From Nectonema munidae (taxonomy: Eukaryota; Nematomorpha; Nectonematoida; Nectonematidae): a DNA stretch of 64,000 nucleotides. This document shows, one piece after another, positions 1 to 12,579 of this stretch. The DNA is taken from positions 186,001 to 250,000 of the forward strand of contig JAUIRK010000121.1 in assembly GCA_030549495.1 (NCBI GenBank), in the 5' to 3' direction. The notes under the pieces are model-generated. The model saw only the letters and a program-made list of their open reading frames with translations, had not been told where the DNA came from and did not search any database. Every line of letters begins with the position of its first letter. The stretch's first letter is position 1. The position numbers and the translations under genes are program-made.

Positions 1-299
1 ATTGGTGCAAATGAATTTTGAACGTTCAATACGCTTTGCCCTCTATAAAAGTTTTCATTACAAAGACGTTACATTTCTTTATATGAATAAATTAAGACTT
101 AGAGAGATTCACTATTTATAGGAATACTAACAGGATCGAGATTAATTTCAACATAAAAGAGCAAGGACTTCATTTGATGTTTTTATTATTCAAATACAAT
201 TTGAATATTTTCCAAAACCTTTACATTAAAAAATAAAGAGAAAATTTGTTTGAAATATTAAGACAAAAAATTATATACACTCTTTCCATTTTTTACTCC

Positions 300-1745
300 A
301 TACTTTTCGCAAACTGGTCTTTTGCAACGATAACACAATTCCGTAGTGCTATTCTTGCAGCCTTTAGTGAAGCAAATCTTATGTTTTTGTGGCAAGCTTC
401 GCTCAAAAAATCGTTCTGATTTTGTTTCTTTATACCTTGTTAACTGTTGGCTGAGTTTTTGTAGTAGAAAAATTTGTATTATTTACCTTATTGTAAATTA
501 TCCAACCATTTATTTAAGCCATGTCTAAAATATTGTTAAAAACTTGAAATAGCTTCGTTTTATCGTAAGAAAGAATACTTTTTGGTTTTTTCTTTTGGTT
601 GTTTTCAGTCTGTATTTGAACATCTACTACTAAAGCAAGCTACTGAGAATAATAACAAATTTGGATTTTTGCATTGATATTTAGTCTGAGTAATATAATT
701 ACGATTTTTCGATTTCGAAACCTTAGACATCAAAAAGGAGCATGTTTTTCTTTCAATAAGGAAGGGATTTCTTTTCTATTATTACGAATAGTACCAACAA
801 TGCTGCATTTCTTATGATAGAGTTGTACAGCCAAATCAAGCGAAGTGAAGAAGTTATCGCACGTGATAGGGTATCCTTTGTTGTGGTATGGCTTCATCAA
901 CTTCATGACAACTTCGCTTCGACACAAAATTTTCTTTCACTATTATTATTATCTTTTCCAGAATAAGGGAAACCATTCACTAAATACTTTGATTCAACAT
1001 CTACAGCAAGCCAAAACTTTATGCCGTATTTAACCGTGGCTTGTTAAACATAAACTGAATTGATTTACATCTAGATTTTCAAGGCATGAGTTGTTCTACA
1101 ATAATATATTCATTCCGAATGTAACATTTTTGAGAGTTCTGACTAAATTCGTTCCAAATTGAAGAAATCAAGCAAAATGTATTATCGAAGAGTCTTGCTT
1201 TCCTTTCAGTCTTGAATTCGAATCGATGAAACTCCTTATTTCTAAAAAACGAGTAGCAAGCCATGGTACCGAAAAAGATTGTACAGCCCCATGCTGCATT
1301 CCACATACTTTTTATTGGTAAATATTTTGCACCAATCCTTCCTCTCCTAAAAATAAGTCTTATCACTTTTTCTAGCTCTCGTAAAGACACAGTGCAAGAA
1401 ATGTTTTTGTCACTTTTTCGGCGTCAGCAATTGTGCACTGTTGAATTAGTATGAGCATTTTTTCGGAGAAAAAGAGTCGAAAAGAAGAAAGAGGACTCTT
1501 TTATTCTGTACAAACTGTTGGACCTGGTACATTCTGTTGTTGAATACGTCCTTTTTTATTTCAGTTGTTAAAATTTTTGTCCAAATTGTTCTATTTTTAC
1601 TGATAATTTCATTCGGAATATTCTCATCTTCATTATCATCAATATAATCGCTACGGTATTCTTCAGAATAAAGCATTTCATTTGCATTATTATCAAAACA
1701 GCCGCCTTCAGAGCGATCTTCTCCATTTGAAAAGGATAAATCCAT
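300..1745 (-). pseudogene. Decayed piggyBac transposase
   Basis: Pieces of a piggyBac (DDE_Tnp_1_7) transposase lie in order on the minus strand but in different frames. 1745-1446 is the acidic N-terminus with the NRTIWTK motif. 1390-1079 is the early core, with MWNAAWGCTIFF and later YIRNEYIIVEQLMP, which resembles the family ITVDEQL motif. 927-730 holds PYHNKGYPITCDNFFTSLDL; its CDNFFTS matches the block carrying the second catalytic Asp. About 420-300 holds paired cysteines (CFTKGCKN, CYRCKRPVC) like the C-terminal cysteine-rich zinc domain. The frame changes between pieces show it is inactive. Terminal CCC repeats with TTAA were not located, so the limits are those of the coding remains. 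Confidence 0.85.
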
Positions 1746-1851
1746 GAATAGAATAACTACAAATAAAAGAGGGCAGCGTTTACAAGTAGTAAAAGTGGAG
1801 ACAGTTTAAAATATAACTCATATCATGTAAGGACATGAATGAAATCATCTT

Positions 1852-2015
1852 ACGTCAATTGACGCAGTTGGTCTTTCATGAGAAAAAAGATACATCATAT
1901 ATAATATGGTTTTATTAAATGATGAAACACTTCAATAAATCAAAATATTGTCATGTGTTTTCAAGATATGATGTTGCTTACCTTCTTATAAAATCTAATC
2001 TACGTCAATTGACGT
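1852..2015. repeat. Palindrome ACGTCAATTGACG, two copies, beside the piggyBac relic
   Basis: The palindrome ACGTCAATTGACG occurs at 1852-1864 and again at 2002-2015, each followed by a GGTC-containing stretch (TTGGTCTTTC and ATGGTCCTTC). Both copies lie just beyond the 5' end of the transposase relic. Subterminal repeats of this kind are often transposase binding sites in piggyBac elements. That role here is inference from position only. Confidence 0.45.
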
Positions 2016-2099
2016 CTATGGTCCTTCTAGTGTGTAATATAAAAAAAAACCAAATTAACATAAATTTAATATTATGCTGGAGCTTGTAAAATAGATAAA

Positions 2100-5000
2100 T
2101 ATGCATCTATGTTATTTATAAATGGATATGTGTGAAAATATTTCTTCAAAAATATAAGTGGTCAAGCAAGACTATCTGGGAAACTATAAAAAAGGTAAAC
2201 ATATTGAATGAGTGATCAATATTCTAAAGAATAAAAAAGGAGAGAAAAACCTGAAAATATTATATAACAATTTTACTTTCAAATAGGAATAATGTTTAGA
2301 TTATTTTCTGAAGCTTTTTTATTCATCTTCAAGCTAAATTAGAGCGTCTCTGATTTGAAAAGTGATTTATTAGTTCTCTCAATGAAGGAGAAGAAGAAGA
2401 TTTATTAATTGATAAAATAAAATTCGAATACATGCCTAAACATATAAAGAAGAATTAAATAAAGAATTTAAAAAGAAAAAGACGTATTTATAGTTGGGAA
2501 AAATTCAAAAGGCCTGCAAGAATAAATTGAAAATTTTATAATATTCAATGAATGCCTCTTTTTATCTCAAACACTTGAAATTTGTGGCGATTGTTTAATG
2601 AGCTTCAGAGCGATCTATTTTTACGTTATATAATCAAAAAATTTGAATTATTCTATTATACTCTTGACTCTAATAATTCCCTTTATTCCACAAAATATAT
2701 CGTTTATATTTACTATATGATTACAATTCTTTAGTTAAAAAATCAATATATTGAGATAGTGTACTATAAAAAGATAAAAAATCAATTATTATAACGAAAA
2801 AATCTCTCGGGGGTCAAAATTTTTGAGTAAGATATTTGATATTTGACAAAAAAATTAAACTAATTTTTTGGTTTGTTTAACCTTTATTGAATTCCATTGG
2901 AAATCAATAGAGTTCTGCGATCCTTTATTACTGGAACAATAAACCTAAATCGGTTAATGCGGACTTTATTACTGGAACGAAAAAAATGGACTTTTGTTTG
3001 CCTTATGGACTTGTACACAGCAAGTCTTCCTTTTTCTCTGCACAACTCTTTGTATTTGCATTTCCAATTGGAATGAATTCCAATAAATTGTCATATCTAA
3101 CAATGAATAACTTAGAAGACTTATTCCATAGGCCAATTTAATCCCTGAAACTCGTTGACGATTTCTCGATTTATCTTCTTTTTTTTTATTAATGTCATAA
3201 ATTCATACCATGCCCTTTTTATCCAATTTTCACAATAAATATACGGATACATAGGTGTTTATAGAGTTTGTGTGACAAGAAAGAGCATTTTATTTTTTAT
3301 AAAAACACTATTAATCAGTAATCATTTTTTTCTGCGTGTCAACATTGGTGAATTTGTGTGTAAGATTTTTTATAATGTCACATTGATTTTCTAAGGTCAT
3401 TTTAGGCTTTAAATCCTAGTTTACGCTAGAGCTATACGCGATAATTTACGTTACTCCATATATTAAATATAATCATTAATTTTAGCCAATGAGATTCTAG
3501 ATTTTTGCGCAATTCATTTGAATAGTCAAAATGAATAGTTAGCATATAATAAAAAAATTTGGAAATATATGTTTATAAATGGTTTTATATGAATATAATT
3601 AAATCAACTATAAAAAAATTTGCAATTTGAAATAAAATGAAATCATTCTGGTAAAATAGGACCCCTGTGTTGCATAAAAGAAAATTGTCTCCTTTAAGTT
3701 ATATAAAAAAAAAATTTTAAAGGTAAGTAGAAGATTAGTTCTCAAAAAGCGGGCTTATTCCTTTGATTGGCAGCAGTGTGACGCCATAGTCCCAAGAAAT
3801 GAAAATCATTTGCCTTAAATAAATAAATTTCAATTGAAAAAGAAAGTAGATGATTTAAATTCTTTAAATTCTTGTCCTTAAAGTAAAAAATGTTTTTTTA
3901 TTATTTTTAACATCTTAAGCAAATACAAACTATTTGTAAGTTCCATTTCATTAGTTAAAAAATTTCCAGCTATTTTTTTAATTTTGAATTCTTTCATTAT
4001 TTGTTAACGCGCTTCATCCCCATAACCCACCTCTCCTATATGCAAAAGCCCTTGTTGAAGCCAGGCAGTTTTTAATCACGTCGTCCCATCAGATTCTGTA
4101 TGATTTAAAACAACATTTTTTCTATAACTAATTTATATGTAAGCCTAAAAACACAAAATCCTCTTTTTTTACGTGAAAATTCACTAGATCATCTCAAAAG
4201 CATAACTGACCTGGCCAACTGGAAAGATGATTGAACAAATGGAATGAATCTATTTTGAATTTTTCATTCTCATATAGCATCTATAATATATTCGCTTTTA
4301 TTCCACTGAGATACAAAGTTACTAATAATTTATTAGCTTAGTTGGCAATTTTTTCTAACCTTTTCAAAAGTCATTTAGATTGGAACAATGAAGGATTTTT
4401 CTTTTTTTTCCAGACTTATATTTTAAAAAAATTTCACGGTATGTTTTAGTAAATTTCTGTTTTTAAAATGTTAGATGCCGTTAAAACTTATAACTTTTTT
4501 ATTCTTTTTGTTTGTAAAATGTGTTAAATAACACTAATATCGCATTAATTCAAAAAATATAATAGTAAATAATACTAAAGTCAATACGTGTATGTTTTAA
4601 GAGCTTACTAAATTCGTTAGTAGCAAGTACACTATTTTAGATATAGTTCTTTGCAAATCGCTTAATTAAATTACGTTAGTTAGGAAATAACTAAACTAGT
4701 TACTGTTGCTTTCGAATTTGTACTTTTTACGAATACTATTGCTAACATTACCTGATTGGTTAATTTGTTTTGTAATTAAGGTCTATTGAACAGGACTGTA
4801 TTCCAGAATTGTTTAAGAGAATTATTGCAATCAATGAAGGTTATGGCTTTATATAAGACAGACAACAGCACAACCGATATTTATCATCGAATAGAATAGA
4901 AGTGGGAAAATATGTTTATGATAGATATAACCAATTAAATTTGTGCTTAACCATCATTTTGTGTTGAAATACCCTTGTAAAGAGTTTCTCCAGTTGTCAT

Positions 5001-6400
5001 AGGATGCAGTCAAACTTATTTTTCAGATAAAAAATCTTGAGATACAGGATCCATTTTTCTTCCATATGGATTCAAATGTCAATAAAAAGTTAATCGTTTA
5101 TTAACTTTTACTTTTACAGCTATTCTAACATCCATATTCTTATAGCATACTTTCTCCATGATACAATGGCTTAGCCCAAATATCATACAGAATAAAAAAC
5201 ATTTTAAATCTCACTATCATCTTTAATTATGGAAATGATCAATTGAGAGAGAGGGAGAGAATGCAGAGGAAAATGGTGGGAATGATGTCAAAGAAATTTA
5301 CTTACTCAATTTCATTATGGAAACTGAAAAATCTTGAAAGTGAGTTGACGTGCATGCAATGAAGAATTTCTTTAGATAGTGTGTGCTTTCAGAGAGCAGT
5401 GTGAGTAAGTGTGATTCAAAATCATTTTACTCCTTTACTAAATTTAAATCATTGTCATGATTGTGCTGATTTTGATAAAGAGATCTCAATGAAGAAACAT
5501 AAATATTGAAAAATTTTAACGAAGAAAGTTCTGAAGAATACATATGTCATAATGACACGAAATATTTTGAATCACTAAAACTATAATGAAACATGTTTAG
5601 AATATTTTGGTTTTATGTTTTATTCTCTTTTCTCGCATTTTAATATTTTGATCACATTTATTTTACAAAAGCGCTGAGTATTATTGATATTTTTTATTTA
5701 TTTTTTACAAAGAAACTACTTCAAATGAGAGTTGAATATGCCAACCTATATGCATGTCGAAAAAAGAAAGATCTAAACGAATTGTCATTCTAAAAGGATA
5801 CCATTGACTTCCACAATGAAGACTTTATTGGAGCAGGTCGGAAGACTGCAATGTAAAAATAGTTTCTGATTCAATTAAAAAGACCGAATTGAATTTTATA
5901 TTGCAAAAGGAGGAAATAAAACTGCAAAAAGACCCAATGATCCATGCCTCTTTTCTCATCACTATTATATAGCATAGATCTTTAGCCTAGGTTCACCAGA
6001 TTTCTTACTAGATGAGAATTTGTAAGGGGTAAGCGATCATTTGTCTCAACATTGAAGATACTTGTATCAGAAATCTATATATGCTCTACCATAATAAGCA
6101 TAATATTCATATGGCAAGATTAACTGATGACTTTTAATTAGCAGATTTTTGACAACCTATTAAAGATTAATTTATAAATCACTTTGATAATTGAAAAATA
6201 AACTACTTTGTGACTGTTAGGACCGGCAGACCTGCCATATGCCCATGTACAATGAAATTCTTTTGAAATACTGTTCAAGACATCAAAGCTTTAGGATTAT
6301 CTCATTCATCAAATATTTCTCCAACAAGAATTTAATTCCTATATACATTTTAAACTATACTTACACCGGTTAACTCACGTTCCTCATATTATATATATAC
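2100..6400. other. AT-rich intergenic sequence, no gene seen
   Basis: No convincing coding frame, RNA gene or complete transposon was recognised. The text is low-complexity AT-rich DNA. A short repeated phrase (CTTTATTACTGGAAC at about 2,925 and 2,967) sits in a stretch that also contains GGTTAATGCGGAC. This recalls decayed ends of pogo-like elements but is too short to assign. Confidence 0.5.
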
Positions 6401-6419
6401 CATTTAAACTTCTATCTAA

Positions 6420-6600
6420 ATTGTCATTTTTTTTAGTTGGAAAGTGTCTTTTTTCAAATCTAATTTGTCTTTTTTTGATTTTATATTGTATTTTAGAAAG
6501 AGCGTTTAAAATTTAAAAAAGACATTTTAGAAATTAAAAAAAGAAAATTAGAATTGAAAAAAGACAATTCAGAACTAAAAAAGATAATTTAGAACTATTA
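6420..6600. repeat. 21-bp heptad-coding repeat, cluster 1
   Basis: Degenerate units of the type AAAAAAGACAATTTAGAACT recur at about 21-bp spacing. The first part (about 6,425-6,485) is oriented on the minus strand and the second (about 6,500-6,595) on the plus strand, so the cluster is itself an inverted repeat. Translated plus-strand units read like LEIKKRKLELKKDNSELKK, a Lys/Leu-rich heptad pattern, but there are stops and no start. See the related clusters at 7,015, 7,405 and 8,875. Confidence 0.55.
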
Positions 6601-7014
6601 AATACGTAAGAATGATTAAATATAATATGATTTTAGCTAAACTTAACCAAGATCTTCATTACACACTCCATTTAAATAGTCAAATCTATTACTGAAATGT
6701 CAATAATAATTAGTTCGATTCTAACGTAAATTGGTTGGTTATAACTAAAAAATTATTCAAATTTTTATCAAATCATATCAAATAATTTGTGTCATCCTTT
6801 TGTGACAAGAAAAGCATAATTTTTTAAGGCATCACTTGGTATGGTTTATTATGAAAATGTAACACATAATTTGCCTACGCTAATTTTTTACTAGAACTTA
6901 CCTCCTGTAACTGATTCTTTTTTCCTCTCCATGAAAACTGAAAGAAAAGCTAGATTTTTTGTAGCAATTTTTGGTTTAATACATCTCGTTTATTTGTAAT
7001 TAATATAGCATTTT

Positions 7015-7125
7015 TAGTTCTATTTTGTCCTTTTGCAATTCTATATTGTCTTTTCGCCATTCTGTTTTGTCCTTTTGCAATTCTATGTTGTTATTTTGCA
7101 CCTTTTGCAATTCTATCTAAATTAA
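7015..7125 (-). repeat. 21-bp heptad-coding repeat, cluster 2
   Basis: On the minus strand about five units of GACAAAATAGAATTGCAAAAG type follow each other. They translate as repeats of the pattern IELQKDK. The unit is the same family as the clusters at 6.4, 7.4 and 8.9 kb, here inverted relative to the last two. Confidence 0.6.
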
Positions 7126-7404
7126 ATTTTTTATTTTGTTGTGTTTATATTATTTTGGCATGTGGCATTTTTGTTTAAACATTTAAAAAAATATTTTAAT
7201 ATTCTTTTCAGTTAAAACCTTCTAAAAATTTTTCACAAAAAAATTCGCAAATAAATAAATTAAGATACATTTTATTATTTCTTTGTTATTTATTTAGAAA
7301 AGTAAATATGAAAATAATGTTAAAATATCAAAAAAAAAGTTTAACTAAAAATGAAACAAAAAAATATAAACACAATAAAATCAAAATATTAAATAAAGAT
7401 TAAA

Positions 7405-7593
7405 TTGAAAAAGAACAAAACAGAATTACAAAAAGACAAAATACAATTGCAAATGGACATAATTGAATTGGAAAATGACAAAATACAATTACAAATGGAC
7501 AAAATTAAATTGAAAAAAAGTGAAAATAAAACTAAAAATGATATATATAATATGGCAAAAAATCGGACATTCATGTTATTTGAATTCATTTAA
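7405..7593 (+). repeat. 21-bp heptad-coding repeat, cluster 3 (62-codon open frame)
   Basis: Five near-regular 21-bp units (7,411 to about 7,520) lie in a 62-codon open frame. It reads as heptads such as DKIQLQM, DIIELEN and DKIKLKK: alternating Lys/Asp with Ile/Leu at fixed spacing, a plausible parallel coiled coil. After the repeat the frame runs on briefly with no known motif. Whether this is translated is unknown. A 21-bp minisatellite with a chance open frame is the simpler reading, but the same pattern appears at four places on both strands. Confidence 0.5.
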
Positions 7594-7599
7594 TGTGGA

Positions 7600-8870
7600 T
7601 AAAAATTTTTGTTTACTAAATGAAAAGTGTAGTTTCCTGTGAAGTAAGTACTTTGTAGCAAATGTACGCTGATAAAAGTTTACATACTACTATTGATTTT
7701 TATATGTAAATCAAGGCAAAATAATGTTGTATTTACACTTCAAAAAGTCAAGGTAAGTTAATTTGTTTAAAGAATTATACGCTCTTTTATAACATTTAGA
7801 TTAAATATTTTACTACACAAGCTTTTTTTATATGAAAATTTACGATTGATACGAAATCACGTAATGCTAGGTAATATATTTCAGAAGAGCAAAGAATATA
7901 GCATTTGTTATCAACCAAATTTGTCATCGTTACACATATACTAAACTTATTATTAAAGTGTACATTTTCAATTGATTAAAAAGTTGGTTTCAAAGGCCAA
8001 GATATCGAATCGAAATATGGGGAGAAATTGCAAAGAATGCCTGTGAGTTTTGAGTTGGTGTAAAAATAAAGACCACTATTAACAAACTAAAATTGATGCT
8101 TATAACACTGTTCAACAAAAATAATTTTCTTCGCAAGCATAATGAACTATTTTGTATATGTTTAACCGTACACTTAAAAAACGCTAATTACAATAGTTTG
8201 TTAGCTTTAGTTTTAAAAATTAGCTTTAGAAAACTTGGCTTTGGAAACAAATTCTTAATTAAAATTTTTGAAATTGATATAAATTTGGGCGTTGCATATT
8301 TGCTTAAAAATGTGTAAATAATTCATTTGCGTCGGTGCTTAAAACGTAAAAGAAACGGAATAACTTTTACATTTGCAAATATTAATACTTCTCTTATTCG
8401 TCGAGTATCACACGGTTAAAATGACAATTTCCACGAGCTTCTAAAAACGTTTCTAATGTTACGAGTGGAGAATGTAGTGAAAATTTTGAAGATAAAATTA
8501 TGAAAGATCTTAGTTTTAAATGATATAGCAAGAACTCGTAATAAGAAAAAAAACAATCTTTGGCCGAGGTTTGGGGAGGGAGGGTGGATGGGTAAATAAA
8601 TTAATGACAAAATATATTAAGCTAGATTGTTCAAATAATGTACAACGTTTGAGCTAGGTAAATGAAAGTAACTAACTAATCAATGTACGAAAAAATACGC
8701 CCATAGCTGCACCGTATCCGCATTGGATAACTGCATCCACCCAACAAAGACCCAAATTTTATATGGACAATCCAGTCTGCAGTCTAAAAATAGACTCTCA
8801 CTCGTTCTTTACCAACCAATATACAAATTAAAATGAACGCGCTTATCAACAATCGTTTCAGGAAAGGAAG
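7600..8870. other. AT-rich stretch, nothing assigned
   Basis: No gene or identifiable element. A short open frame at 8,093-8,317 lacks family motifs and sits in the same base composition as its surroundings, so it was not called. Confidence 0.5.
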
Positions 8871-8874
8871 AGAT

Positions 8875-8952
8875 AAAATAGAACATAAAAAAGACAATTT
8901 AGAACTTAAAAAAAGAAAATTTAGAACTTAAAAAGCACAGTTTTGAACTTAA
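8875..8952 (+). repeat. 21-bp heptad-coding repeat, cluster 4
   Basis: About three units of AAAAAAGACAATTTAGAACTT type, closely like the plus-strand part of cluster 1. They end immediately before an ATG at 8,954 that opens a 91-codon frame of unknown worth. Confidence 0.5.
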
Positions 8953-9229
8953 AATGGCTCCTCGCCATTATCTATCTCTTTCATTCATCATTCTTCCTGC
9001 ATGGCTTTCTTGTCAAGCATGGACTATCAACACTTTACATTTTATCATTCGAATTTTAAAAGATGCCATCACTGTGACAATCCTAATAGGATCTCTTTGG
9101 TTTTGTGCGAAACACGCCAATACATCCGAAAATGAGACAAGACTTTTGCAAATCGATTCATATTTATGCGTTTTTTCAGGCGAAAACTACATATCATACT
9201 CCATTGTTGAGAAAGACCAGACATTTTAA

Positions 9230-10065
9230 CAAAGGCTAGCAAACATTTTCAAGACTAAGTTTAGTTGAAGATAATTTCAAAATAAACTTATATTAATTAA
9301 ATAAATAATATTATAATAGAAATAATTTTACCTATTTACATTATACAACAAAACTTAGTGTTTAAACTCCGCTATTAATTATATTTTTCTGATGAAGAAA
9401 CCTTAAACAGTAAATTTTGGCATTTCAAAGTTTTTGAATAAAGCTTACCCCACTCCTAAATAATTTTCTAATTTTATGTGATAGTAAAACAATGACACAT
9501 TTTGTTATAATATAAGTTAAAATAAAAAATGGGACATTTATTAAAATGTCGGAACGGCTAGAAGAAGAATAAAATGGTATGTCTGGTCAGCCCACATTTA
9601 GGCCAAGTTAAGGGTGCCCAAAGGTATAGTGATATGATAAATTTTCAAACTAAGTGAACGTTTACTTTACACTGTGTCTTCTTTATTTATACACTGCTGT
9701 TCTCGCTTTCCACAACTACGCGCAAGAACTTCTTGATGCAAAAAGGAAGAAAGAAAAATAAAGTAAAATGGATGATTTTTTATAAGGTAAACTTGAACTC
9801 AGCGTAAAAGAGTAGTACCAAGGGTGGATGTAGAAATTCACACTAGAGGAGCCTGAGTATAGTCTTAATTCAGATAATAGATCAATCATTATTCATGACA
9901 TCACAGTATAATATATCCTTATAACTTACAAATTTTATGAGCTTGCTTTTTCCATCATTTTTAAAGTAAATTATGTGAAAAGTTGAAATTACATTCATTA
10001 CATGGCATGATAATAAATAATATATCATTAAAACTTCACTAATACGGACATGCTTGGGACTACTG
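9230..10065. other. Intergenic stretch, nothing assigned
   Basis: AT-rich, with no coding motif. A CAAGGGTGGATGTAGAAATT phrase near 9,820 looks like a decayed hAT-MITE end, but no partner was found. Confidence 0.4.
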
Positions 10066-10073
10066 ACATTAAT

Positions 10074-10663
10074 CACTGGCGGATTTAAAGGGGGCGGAAC
10101 CGGCGTACATTTATTATAATGTTTTAATAAAAAGTGTGCCCCCCTAAAATTGCATTGCCAATTGCTTGAATATTTTTCTTGATCTAACTCAAATATTTCT
10201 GCAACTCGTTTTTTGGATTCAATCTTTCTCTAAAGTGAAAAGCCCTAAAAAGTTTTTTATGTTTACATCGTAGTTAAGTGTGACACTTATTAATTTTATA
10301 TTATCCAATTTTTTTGTAAATTTATTATTTAAAGACATCAAGTTTTACCACAGCAATTCACTTCGCAGTTCAATGAATGAGGATCGTTTTAATCCTCTCA
10401 TTCTTCTTTTTGTTCAGAGAGATATTCGATTGGATATTGACACCATTATTGATATGTATGCAAAAAAGTGTCCTAGTCGGATGAGGCTCCTTAAACTCTA
10501 AGTTTTATGATAAAAAGTCAATTTTCGCTTTTTATTAAACTATTACCCAAAATAAGATAAAAAGAGCTTAAAAATTTTGATAAAGCTTAAATTTATATGC
10601 TTCAAATTTGAGTTCTAGTTTAGTAAAATCCACCCCGAATGCCAATTTCTAGATCCGCCCCTG
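10074..10663 (+). mobile_element. hAT deletion derivative with C-terminal transposase remnant
   Basis: The left end CACTGGCGGATTTAAAGG and right end (reverse complement CAGGGGCGGATCTAGAAA) are imperfect inverted repeats of the CAGTGGCGGATCC hAT type. Inside, about 10,365-10,501 encodes RSSMNEDRFNPLILLFVQRD followed by a DIDTIIDMYA segment. This is the conserved tail of hAT transposases related to ZMYM1 and the 52-kDa repressor family (the last helices of the dimerisation domain). Everything upstream of that tail is gone. TTAAT stands outside both ends, but a clean 8-bp duplication is not visible, so the insertion is old. Confidence 0.75.
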
Positions 10664-10682
10664 TTAATGTCTTCATTAATAT

Positions 10683-10832
10683 GGGACGTGAGTAAGGCTT
10701 TTTAGATACTGGTTTCGATAACTCAAGATCTTGGGTTCGATCCCGCACCAAGCCTACTTTTCTCATTCGATACAAGCGGCCCAATTGTGCCTATTAGAGA
10801 AGTTTCGCAATTGACCGAATAAATGAATAAAT
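10683..10832 (+). mobile_element. tRNA-derived SINE, copy 1
   Basis: This is a 5' tRNA-like head. A degenerate A-box region (GTGAGTAAGG...TTTAGATAC) is followed about 35 bp later by a perfect pol III B box GGTTCGATCCC (10,734-10,744). The unrelated body after it contains CAATTGTGCC, and the tail is rich in AATAAATGAATAAAT. The same order and wording recur, inverted, at 39.8 kb (same B box, same GATACAAG...CAATTGTGCC body). This marks a SINE family rather than a stray tRNA gene. No tRNA cloverleaf 3' half is present. Confidence 0.75.
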
Positions 10833-10839
10833 TTCGATA

Positions 10840-11560
10840 CTTCCGACTAAGATATTAACCATAATAGAATCCTTATTTTTGATATGTACGGAATATAGAG
10901 TTGTCCACAGAAAGAAGTTTTACTTATTTGTAATTTTCTGAAAAAAATTAAAATTAAATGATTTCAAAATGAAATTAAAAACAATAAATAGGATAAGTGA
11001 TGTTTTTTGAAATTTTGCATCTTTTACAGCATATAAACAAATTAGTTCAAATTTTAATGTCAATAATTTTAAATTGACATCTGATTGGCTGTTTTAGTGG
11101 GTATTACAAAAGTTGGATACAAATAAGTTAATTAAAAACATGCATCATACATATATAGTCATATTCAGAATTTTTAGAAGTTATAATACTTCTTGGGCTC
11201 TTGGCCCACATTTGGAAAAAAAATTTCTGGCCTACAAAAATATTTCAGAATATATACAAACCTAAGGCTTGAAATATTAAATTAATTAACTGAAATATAA
11301 AGACAAATTTTTACGACTAGACAGAAACTCCCACACATTAATTGATATCATTATTGTATTCAAAATAGATGAAAAAGATGTTATTAAAAAATCTTAATTA
11401 AGAGACGAGAAAAGTACTTTGAAAAAAGTCGCACTAGGTATATTTTGTATATTACTCGAGTTCTTTTTATATATAGAAATTTCTTTGCCCTTTTTTGAAA
11501 CAAAGAAAAGCTCTCATTGCATCCGTGAAGAAATCTTTATTTAAATGGAGCGGTATAGAC
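10840..11560. other. Intergenic stretch, nothing assigned
   Basis: AT-rich, no gene. Around 11,190-11,245 the phrases TTGGCCCACATTTGG and CTGGCCTACAAAAATA resemble hAT ends of the GTGGCCCAC type, without a partner. Confidence 0.4.
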
Positions 11561-11565
11561 AGAGA

Positions 11566-11749
11566 CAATGGCGGATACAAGAGGCGGGCCTACCGGGCCT
11601 CGCCACCCCCCCCCCCCCTGTCGAGTATACATATTTTTGAACAAAGTCTTTATAAATTAAATAATAAAAAACAATTTATTAAACCATTTAAAATTAATTT
11701 ATTAGTTGAAATGGCCCCCCTCTGTGATCAATTGCTGGATCCGCCACTG
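11566..11749. mobile_element. Short hAT MITE with 8-bp duplication
   Basis: The ends CAATGGCGGATACAAG and (reverse complement) CAGTGGCGGATCCAGC are inverted repeats of hAT type. The flanks are GACAGAGA (11,558-11,565) and GACAGAGC (11,750-11,757), an 8-bp target duplication with one difference. The 184-bp body is non-coding and includes a run of about 14 C near 11,606. A short open frame crosses it but is not a gene. Confidence 0.8.
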
Positions 11750-12380
11750 GACAGAGCCATAGTTTAAGATTTAAAGTTTTCAATATTATTTTAAAAATAT
11801 ATCGTATAATAGTAATGTGTATTGAAGTTTTACATCTGAAAAATATTTCGCATTTTTGTTAGACTGTGCCATTTTTAAAAATTCAACTAAGAAAGAAGAG
11901 AACATTAAAAGCAAAACGTCATTGATTTCCAAACTTAACTAATGAGCACCACTTTTAAACCACTAATTAACTATTTTACAAACAAACTAACTCATTCACT
12001 TCATAAAAATTTTAAAAAGACCATTTTCATTTCTTGGGACATTGATATCCAACCGGTCCTTGCGCTCAACTAAGTTTGCCACTTTGATTTTATATATTTT
12101 TTTCCATACACCTTTTAATATAGTCTATGAACTTACTAAGGTATACTAAATACCGGCGTCAGAATATTTTGTGACATAACTTCGTACAGCTCTACATGCG
12201 CCTACAATAAGAAATAAATCTAAGCACAAAAATTTCAACAACAAAGCTGATTTATTTTCAATTGAAAAGCAAATTTCTTGTACCATAAACTCTTTTGCGC
12301 ATATATTATTGAATTAGCTAAATACTATAGGTGGACTATATTTTTAAATGATTTCTAAGAAAAATAAGTTTTAATGGTAG

Positions 12381-12410
12381 CAGTGGCGGATCCAGGGGGG
12401 GGCTCATAGG
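12381..12410 (+). mobile_element. Lone hAT MITE end
   Basis: CAGTGGCGGATCCAGGGG matches the ends of the hAT MITEs at 11.6 and 16.0 kb, but no right-hand partner was found in the next kilobase. It is probably a truncated copy. Confidence 0.45.
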
Positions 12411-12579
12411 CCTATTAGTAGTAGCAGTAGTATCTTATTATTCAAAACTTTTATTCGCTATACGCTAAAATTGAGAACTTTTGGAAAGATATAAGCTTGA
12501 TAAATAAGCATTGTGAATGAATGAAAACTGCGCGTGATAAACTTTGCGAGCCAGAGGATTCGCTAGTTCGGGTAGCAAA

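Noticed and set aside
8954-9229. 91-codon open frame with a hydrophobic, signal-like N-terminus
   Set aside because: No recognisable domain, no splice or poly(A) context, and it begins directly at the end of a 21-bp repeat cluster. Chance is the simpler explanation.
10734-10744. B-box GGTTCGATCCC as part of a tRNA gene
   Set aside because: The acceptor and anticodon arms do not close and the sequence repeats at 39.8 kb with a shared non-tRNA body, so it is a SINE.
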